This document shows positions 59,428 to 64,000 of a DNA stretch of 64,000 nucleotides, in pieces (positions within the stretch are counted from its first letter, which is position 1; the number at the start of each line of letters is the position of its first letter). The translations under genes and the position numbers were made by a program. The notes beneath the pieces were generated by a model. It did not search any database. It saw nothing but the letters and a program-made list of their open reading frames with translations, and was not told where the DNA came from. Source of the stretch: Methanobacteriales archaeon HGW-Methanobacteriales-1 (lineage in GTDB: Archaea; Methanobacteriota; Methanobacteria; Methanobacteriales; Methanobacteriaceae); NCBI GenBank assembly GCA_002839705.1, contig PGYO01000005.1, positions 1 to 64,000 on the forward strand, read 5' to 3'.

Positions 59428-60417
59428 TTATAAGTTTTCTAATTTGTTTTTAACTTCAGCGGCCATAGCCATAGTAGAAGATTTACCGCCTAAATCTTGG
59501 GTGACTACTTTTCCTTCTGCCAGAGTTTTAACTATAGCGTTTTCCATTTTACGAGCTTCTTCAGTTTCATCCAGATAATCCAGCATCAAAACTGCAGATA
59601 ACATCATGGCTGCAGGATTAGCAGTTCCTTTTCCAGCATGACGTGGAGCAGAACCGTGTACTGGTTCAAATAACCCCTGATTGTCTCCAATATTGGCTGA
59701 AGGTATTAATCCTAGTCCTCCAACCAGTCCGGCACCTTCATCAGATAAAATATCTCCAAATAGGTTGGTGGTGACTATAACCTCGAACATTTCAGGTTTA
59801 GTTAGGAAATACATGGCTGTGGCATCCACATAGAAATCATTGGATTCTAATTGTGGAAATTCTTCAGCAACTTTGTAAAAACTGTCTTTAAACACACCAT
59901 CTGTTTTTTTTAAGACATTGGCCTTGTGCACAGCAGTTACCCTTTTTCTTCCAGTTTTAACCGCGTATTCAAACCCAAACCGGGAAATTCTCTCAGAAGC
60001 CTTTCGAGTTATGACTCGCTTAGCAATAGCGCCTTCGTCAGTTTCTTCTTCCAGACCAATGTACATTCCTTCAGTGTTTTCCCGAACAATTACAAAGTCT
60101 AAATTGTCAAATATGCTTTTTGTTCCAGGATATGATTTTACTGGCCTTAAATTGACATAGAGGTCTAATTCTTGCCTCATTTTAACAATCACGTCTGCAG
60201 CGGATTCACCAGCAGCGCCAAATAAACAGGATTGAGAATCTTTTACGATATCAATTGTTTCTGGAGGTAGTGGTATCCCACTGACTGCTTCGTATTCATC
60301 ACCGGCTTCGGCAAATTCATAATCAAAATCAAGATCAACAGCTTCCAAAACATGGAGAGTTGCTTCCATTACTTCTTTTCCTATTCCGTCTCCGGGAATA
60401 ACAGATATTTTGTACAT
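59428..60417 (-). CDS. isopropylmalate/homoisocitrate dehydrogenase family protein
   Basis: 329 residues of the beta-decarboxylating dehydrogenase family: VIPGDGIGKEVM, LRPVKSYPGT, VIVRENTEGMYIG, and GDILSDEGAGLVGGLG. It oxidises a 2-hydroxy-3-carboxyl acid with NAD(P). It could be LeuB (leucine) or AksF (homoisocitrate, coenzyme B). The order dehydrogenase, LeuD-like, LeuC-like on one strand with short gaps supports one pathway. The LeuD-like partner carries YLVV in its specificity loop, which leans to the coenzyme B role. GGTGTTATT precedes the ATG. Confidence 0.88.
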   Translation of the reverse strand: MYKISVIPGDGIGKEVMEATLHVLEAVDLDFDYEFAEAGDEYEAVSGIPLPPETIDIVKDSQSCLFGAAGESAADVIVKMRQELDLYVNLRPVKSYPGTKSIFDNLDFVIVRENTEGMYIGLEEETDEGAIAKRVITRKASERISRFGFEYAVKTGRKRVTAVHKANVLKKTDGVFKDSFYKVAEEFPQLESNDFYVDATAMYFLTKPEMFEVIVTTNLFGDILSDEGAGLVGGLGLIPSANIGDNQGLFEPVHGSAPRHAGKGTANPAAMMLSAVLMLDYLDETEEARKMENAIVKTLAEGKVVTQDLGGKSSTMAMAAEVKNKLENL

Positions 60418-60550
60418 AATAACACCAAGTGTTTAATTTTATTATTTAAAGCTTAAATTAGCATTATTTACTAATTTAATCAATCATAATCAATTTATTA
60501 TTAATTTTTTAATTAATTTAATTCAATTATTAAATTAAAGAATGAATGGG

Positions 60551-61036
60551 TTATTCCATTTGTTCTTTAACATAAGAGATTAAACCACCTTTATCAAGAA
60601 TTTCTAGCATGAATTCAGGCAATTTTTGGAATTTATATTCTTCTCCAGTTTCTACCTTGCGAATAACTCCTTTGTCCATATCCACTTCGATTTTGTCTCC
60701 AGTTTCTAAATGTTTAGATATTCCTGGAGCTTCTAAAAGTGGAATTCCTACATTTATAGAGTTTCTGTAGAAAATTCTGGCAAAGGATTCTGCAATAACT
60801 GCTGAGATTCCAGCACCTTTGAAAGCTAGTGGGGCGTGTTCGCGAGATGAACCACATCCAAAATTCCTTCCACCTAATATGAAATCTCCTTCATTAACTT
60901 TATTGTGGAAATCAGGGTCTAAACCTTCCATAACATGCTTTGCAAGTTCTTTAGGATCTATAACTACTAAATAACGTCCAGGAATTATGATATCCGTATC
61001 AATATCATCTCCGAACTTCCATACGTTTCCTTCCAT
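60551..61036 (-). CDS. 3-isopropylmalate dehydratase/homoaconitase small subunit
   Basis: 161 residues from the ATG at 61036 (GGTG upstream). The swivel domain shows GDDIDTDIIIPGRYLVV, GRNFGCGSSREHAP and SFARIFYRN. The substrate-specificity loop after GR is YLVV (residues 22-25). As I recall, isopropylmalate isomerases have YLRT and methanogen homoaconitases have YLV plus another residue. This would make it AksE rather than LeuD. It is upstream of the dehydrogenase and downstream of the large subunit. Confidence 0.88.
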   Translation of the reverse strand: MEGNVWKFGDDIDTDIIIPGRYLVVIDPKELAKHVMEGLDPDFHNKVNEGDFILGGRNFGCGSSREHAPLAFKGAGISAVIAESFARIFYRNSINVGIPLLEAPGISKHLETGDKIEVDMDKGVIRKVETGEEYKFQKLPEFMLEILDKGGLISYVKEQME

Positions 61037-61158
61037 AATAAACACCGCTATTGTTTTATTTGTTTTATTTAGTCCTACTTTGCCTTTTTTAGCATCAGAG
61101 CTTAATTGAGCTGTAGATTAATAGGATTTTATATAAAATTTATTAATTAATTTATTAA

Positions 61159-62421
61159 TTAAAATTTAATATTTCTAGGATCAGTAATCTTTCCAGTAAT
61201 TGCAGAGGCTGCAGCCACAGACGCAGAAGATAAGTAAACTTCTCCTTCAGGACTTCCTTGTCGACCTCTGAAATTTCGGTTAGAAGTAGATAAACTGACT
61301 TCTCCAGGCCCTATAAGTCCTACATGGCCTCCTAAACAAGGACCACAGCAGGGATTGGTCACCAGTGCACCGGCATCTACAAAGGTATTCATAAGTCCTT
61401 CATCTAAGGCTTTGGTATAAACTTCTCTGGAAGCAGGTATTACTAGCATTCGAACGCTATCTGCCACCTGTTTTCCTTTTAATATTTTTGCAGCATCCCT
61501 TAAATCACTTATACGGCCATTAGTACAGGAACCCAGGAATACTTGGTCTATTTCAATTCCATCTACATCACTAACTGGTTTTACATTATCTACGTGATGA
61601 GGACAGGCAATTTGAGGCTCCAGTTCATTCACGTCAATGTGCATTGTTTCTAGAGATGGAGCATCTAAATCAGTTTTCATAACTTCGTAGCTTTTATTAG
61701 ATCGGGCATTGACATATTGCAGGGTTTTTTCATCAGGTTCAACTAATCCAGTCTTTCCACCCATTTCAATGGCCATGTTACAGAGAACCATTCTGTCAGA
61801 CACATTCATCTCTTTAACAGTGTTTCCTGCAAATTCACAGGCCTTGTAAGTGGCCCCATCAGCTCCAATTTGACCGATGATGTTTAATACCACATCTTTG
61901 GCAGAAATATAATTTCCGAGAGATCCTTCTATTTCAAATCGAATGGTTTCTGGAACCTTAAACCATAGCTGGCCAGTGGAAAATACCATAGCCATATCTG
62001 TTGATCCTATTCCTGTAGAAAATGCTCCTAGTGCTCCATGAGTACATGTATGGGAATCAGTTCCCACAACTACTTCACCAGGAACTATATGTCCTTTTTC
62101 AGGTAGCACTTGATGGCATACTCCTTCCCGAACATCGTAAAAATTTTTTATTTTCTGCTCTTTTACAAACTGGCGCATTACCAAGTGATTATTGGCTGCA
62201 TCTAGGGAATCTGCAGGGACTTGATGATCGAAAACTATAACTATTTTTTCAGGATCCCACACCTCAGGGGCCCCTATTTTTTCAAAAGACTCTACTGATA
62301 ATGGTCCAGTGAGGTCGTGTGTCATGGCCACGTCAATGTTGGCCATAACAATTTCTCCAGCTTCTGATTCTTTTTTACCGGCGGATTTGGCCAGTATTTT
62401 CTCTGCCATGGTCATGGACAT
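61159..62421 (-). CDS. 3-isopropylmalate dehydratase/homoaconitase large subunit
   Basis: 420 residues with an Fe-S cluster site: [11 protein letters not shown], then [10 protein letters not shown] and [14 protein letters not shown] supply the three cluster cysteines. [12 protein letters not shown] is the substrate-binding signature. The length matches archaeal LeuC/AksD rather than the longer bacterial LeuC. GGAGGATTG precedes the ATG. It is the first gene of the three-gene set, 122 bases from the small subunit gene. Confidence 0.92.
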   Translation of the reverse strand: MSMTMAEKILAKSAGKKESEAGEIVMANIDVAMTHDLTGPLSVESFEKIGAPEVWDPEKIVIVFDHQVPADSLDAANNHLVMRQFVKEQKIKNFYDVREGVCHQVLPEKGHIVPGEVVVGTDSHTCTHGALGAFSTGIGSTDMAMVFSTGQLWFKVPETIRFEIEGSLGNYISAKDVVLNIIGQIGADGATYKACEFAGNTVKEMNVSDRMVLCNMAIEMGGKTGLVEPDEKTLQYVNARSNKSYEVMKTDLDAPSLETMHIDVNELEPQIACPHHVDNVKPVSDVDGIEIDQVFLGSCTNGRISDLRDAAKILKGKQVADSVRMLVIPASREVYTKALDEGLMNTFVDAGALVTNPCCGPCLGGHVGLIGPGEVSLSTSNRNFRGRQGSPEGEVYLSSASVAAASAITGKITDPRNIKF

Positions 62422-63124
62422 TTTACAATCCTCCTTATTTTCATTTTATTTAATTAATTCTAGAATCTATTTTCAAGTGTTGATTTTTTTAAAAATTAGA
62501 TATAAATTGTTAAAAACATTAAAATCAGGCCATTAATTTATGGCTAATATATTTATAAAATAATAAAAAAGTTTTTCAAGTGCAAAATACGTAAAACCCT
62601 GCTTAAAATCCCGTAATGGACATATTCTATGGAAATAGAATTTAAATTTTGATATAGGGTGTTTTCAGTTTTCATATTTAAAAAGATTTAAAATATTTTA
62701 AACAGCCTAGCTGCTTGTTAATCTATTATATATTGATAGTATATAAATCTTAAAAAAATTTTAGTAATTTAGAATTATATTCCTTATAGTCTGGGTGGGG
62801 GCATATCCTTTTTAGTTTTTTTAATAAAAAATTAATTATATTTATTCTATAAATTGTTCAATAATAATATCTATCAAGATATCCTATTGATATACATATA
62901 AAAAAATTTAAAATGAAATATATGATTAATTTGAATAATATTATTGTTTAGATTATTAAAAAATAATAACATTTATATATTTGGTAATACTATTTCTTAA
63001 ATAAAGTGTTACTTAGCTAGTGAAATATATGATTATGTGCAAATAGAAATCATTACTTTTCACAAGCTCTCACTAATATATTATAAAGATAGAAATTGAA
63101 CATCATTATAAGAGAGGGACCTAA
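62422..63124. other. intergenic region, divergent promoters
   Basis: 703 AT-rich bases between the leuC-like gene and the RPA gene. One ORB-like sequence, TTTCAAGTGCAAA, is at 62574-62586, one base off the origin box. I see no gene, tRNA or hairpin. TATA-like TTTATATA-type stretches near 62970 could serve the RPA gene. Confidence 0.4.
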
Positions 63125-64000
63125 ATGAATGAGGAAATAATGCAGGAATATCAGAAAATTGAAGATAAATTATCTGAAGCAGAGTTCCTGAAAAAAATGG
63201 ACGAAATGAAAAAGGACTATGAAGATGTAAGCTTTATGAATGATATTGATATTGCGCGCATGATTGTAGGGCAGTTCATTAGTGAAAAAAATACTCCATT
63301 ATCCGAAAAAAAAGAACATAGTATGGATAAAATTTCAAAAATGGAGGAAGGGGCAGATAAATTAAAAATTAAAGGTCGTGTAATGCGAGTTTCTAATCCA
63401 AAACCTTTTACCAGCCGTAAAGGAAAAAACGGCAAAGTGGCCAATGTGATTTTGGCTGATGAAACAGAAGAGGTAAGGGTTGTTTTCTGGACTGAAAACA
63501 TAAAACTCCTTAAAAATATAAAAGAAGGAGATGTAATTGAGATTGATAAGGTGGCAGTAAGAGATGGTTACCGGGGAAGAAAAGAAATTCATCTTCAGCC
63601 TAGATCCACTCTGGAAAAAATAGAATCTGAAGATAATTTACCTGATTACAGTGAAGAAATTACTGCAATAGGCTCTATTGAAGAAGATAATGAAGTTAAT
63701 ATAATTGCTAGAATAATAAGGCTTCCCGGCATAAGAACCTTTGATAAAGATGGTAAAGAAGGAAAGGTAGCTTCTCTAGAACTTCAGGATGAAACTGGAA
63801 AGATTAGCTATACTCTTTGGAATAAAGATACTGATTTAATCGAGGAACTACATCTTCAGGAAGGAGATTCTGTAAAAATATTAGGTGCTCAAAGCCGTAA
63901 GCGGAATGATGAAATTTCTCTAACACATCCTTGGGTGGGACGGATAATAAAAGGAGATTATGAAGTTCCTGAAGCCGAAGAAAATGTTTTAAAAATAGGA
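63125..64000 (+). CDS. rpa: replication protein A (partial)
   Basis: The frame opens with ATG at 63125 behind AGAGAGGGA and stays open for 292 codons to the window edge. After a charged helical N-terminus (about 1-75), two OB folds are visible: LKIKGRVMRVSNPKPF with VVFWTENI, and NIIARIIRLPGIRTF with ISYTLWNKD. This tandem OB pattern is that of archaeal single-strand DNA-binding RPA. More OB folds and a zinc finger are expected beyond the edge. Confidence 0.88.
   Translation, partial: MNEEIMQEYQKIEDKLSEAEFLKKMDEMKKDYEDVSFMNDIDIARMIVGQFISEKNTPLSEKKEHSMDKISKMEEGADKLKIKGRVMRVSNPKPFTSRKGKNGKVANVILADETEEVRVVFWTENIKLLKNIKEGDVIEIDKVAVRDGYRGRKEIHLQPRSTLEKIESEDNLPDYSEEITAIGSIEEDNEVNIIARIIRLPGIRTFDKDGKEGKVASLELQDETGKISYTLWNKDTDLIEELHLQEGDSVKILGAQSRKRNDEISLTHPWVGRIIKGDYEVPEAEENVLKIG

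Overview
The window is AT-rich archaeal DNA from a hydrogenotrophic methanogen of the order Methanobacteriales, most likely the genus Methanobacterium. The evidence is gene content: archaeal ribosomal protein S15, Orc1/Cdc6, PolD small subunit DP1, Hef, a Kae1-Bud32 fusion, RPA, methanogenesis marker proteins 11 and 12, and a modified archaeal mevalonate pathway. Gene order from argF to the RPA gene also matches, from memory, the MTH1446 to MTH1385 segment of Methanothermobacter thermautotrophicus. Starts often follow GGTG/GGTGAT or GGAGG ribosome binding sites. TTG starts are common, and a few genes look leaderless.

Layout. Positions 1-4500 are an accessory region. It holds a partial membrane protein, two paralogous genes of unknown family (one broken by a 22-base deletion), and a secreted seven-repeat beta-propeller protein followed by a lysine-rich protein that may be its detached C-terminus. 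4659-12450 is a biosynthetic block: argF, purD, ilvB-ilvH, ilvC, methanogenesis marker 12 and an Sm-like protein. 12700-15450 carries small membrane proteins, an ArsR-like regulator and two paralogous His-containing membrane proteins. 15980-34415 is mostly core: surE, a membrane nuclease-like protein, two tRNA-Val genes, ilvE, uppP, the CobT-like family, kae1-bud32, the XTP pyrophosphatase, rpsO, a RecJ-like DHH protein, the aconitase X large subunit, hef, trmI and pyrB.

35670-37030 is a replication origin next to orc1/cdc6. Convergent arrays of mini-ORB boxes (TTTACACTTGAAA and variants) flank a very AT-rich core of about 300 bases. To its right come a DUF2299 gene, cbiB, cbiG, a UPF0147 gene, a class II aldolase, the PolD small subunit, a cbiH fused to a Cys-rich domain, a pair of secreted proteins with class III-like signal peptides, a DUF35 gene, cbiX, thiL, amrS, a UbiD-family decarboxylase, a duplicated purE, a membrane glycosyltransferase, methanogenesis marker 11, a frame-disrupted DUF1847 gene, ribH, sufS, a leuB/leuD/leuC-like trio that may serve coenzyme B synthesis, and the start of the RPA gene.

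The genes connect in several ways. Five replication or repair proteins (Hef, Orc1/Cdc6, DP1, RPA, RecJ-like) lie within about 40 kb, most near the origin. Five genes serve cobamide synthesis. AcnX large subunit and UbiD supply two steps of the phosphomevalonate to isopentenyl phosphate route. Branched-chain amino acid synthesis is spread over ilvB-ilvH, ilvC and ilvE.

The least expected signals are short upstream reading frames rich in Leu/Ile/Val codons that overlap inverted repeats in front of both ilvB and ilvC. A second is a set of apparent one-base indels, several in homopolymers, which either create pseudogenes or are consensus errors.
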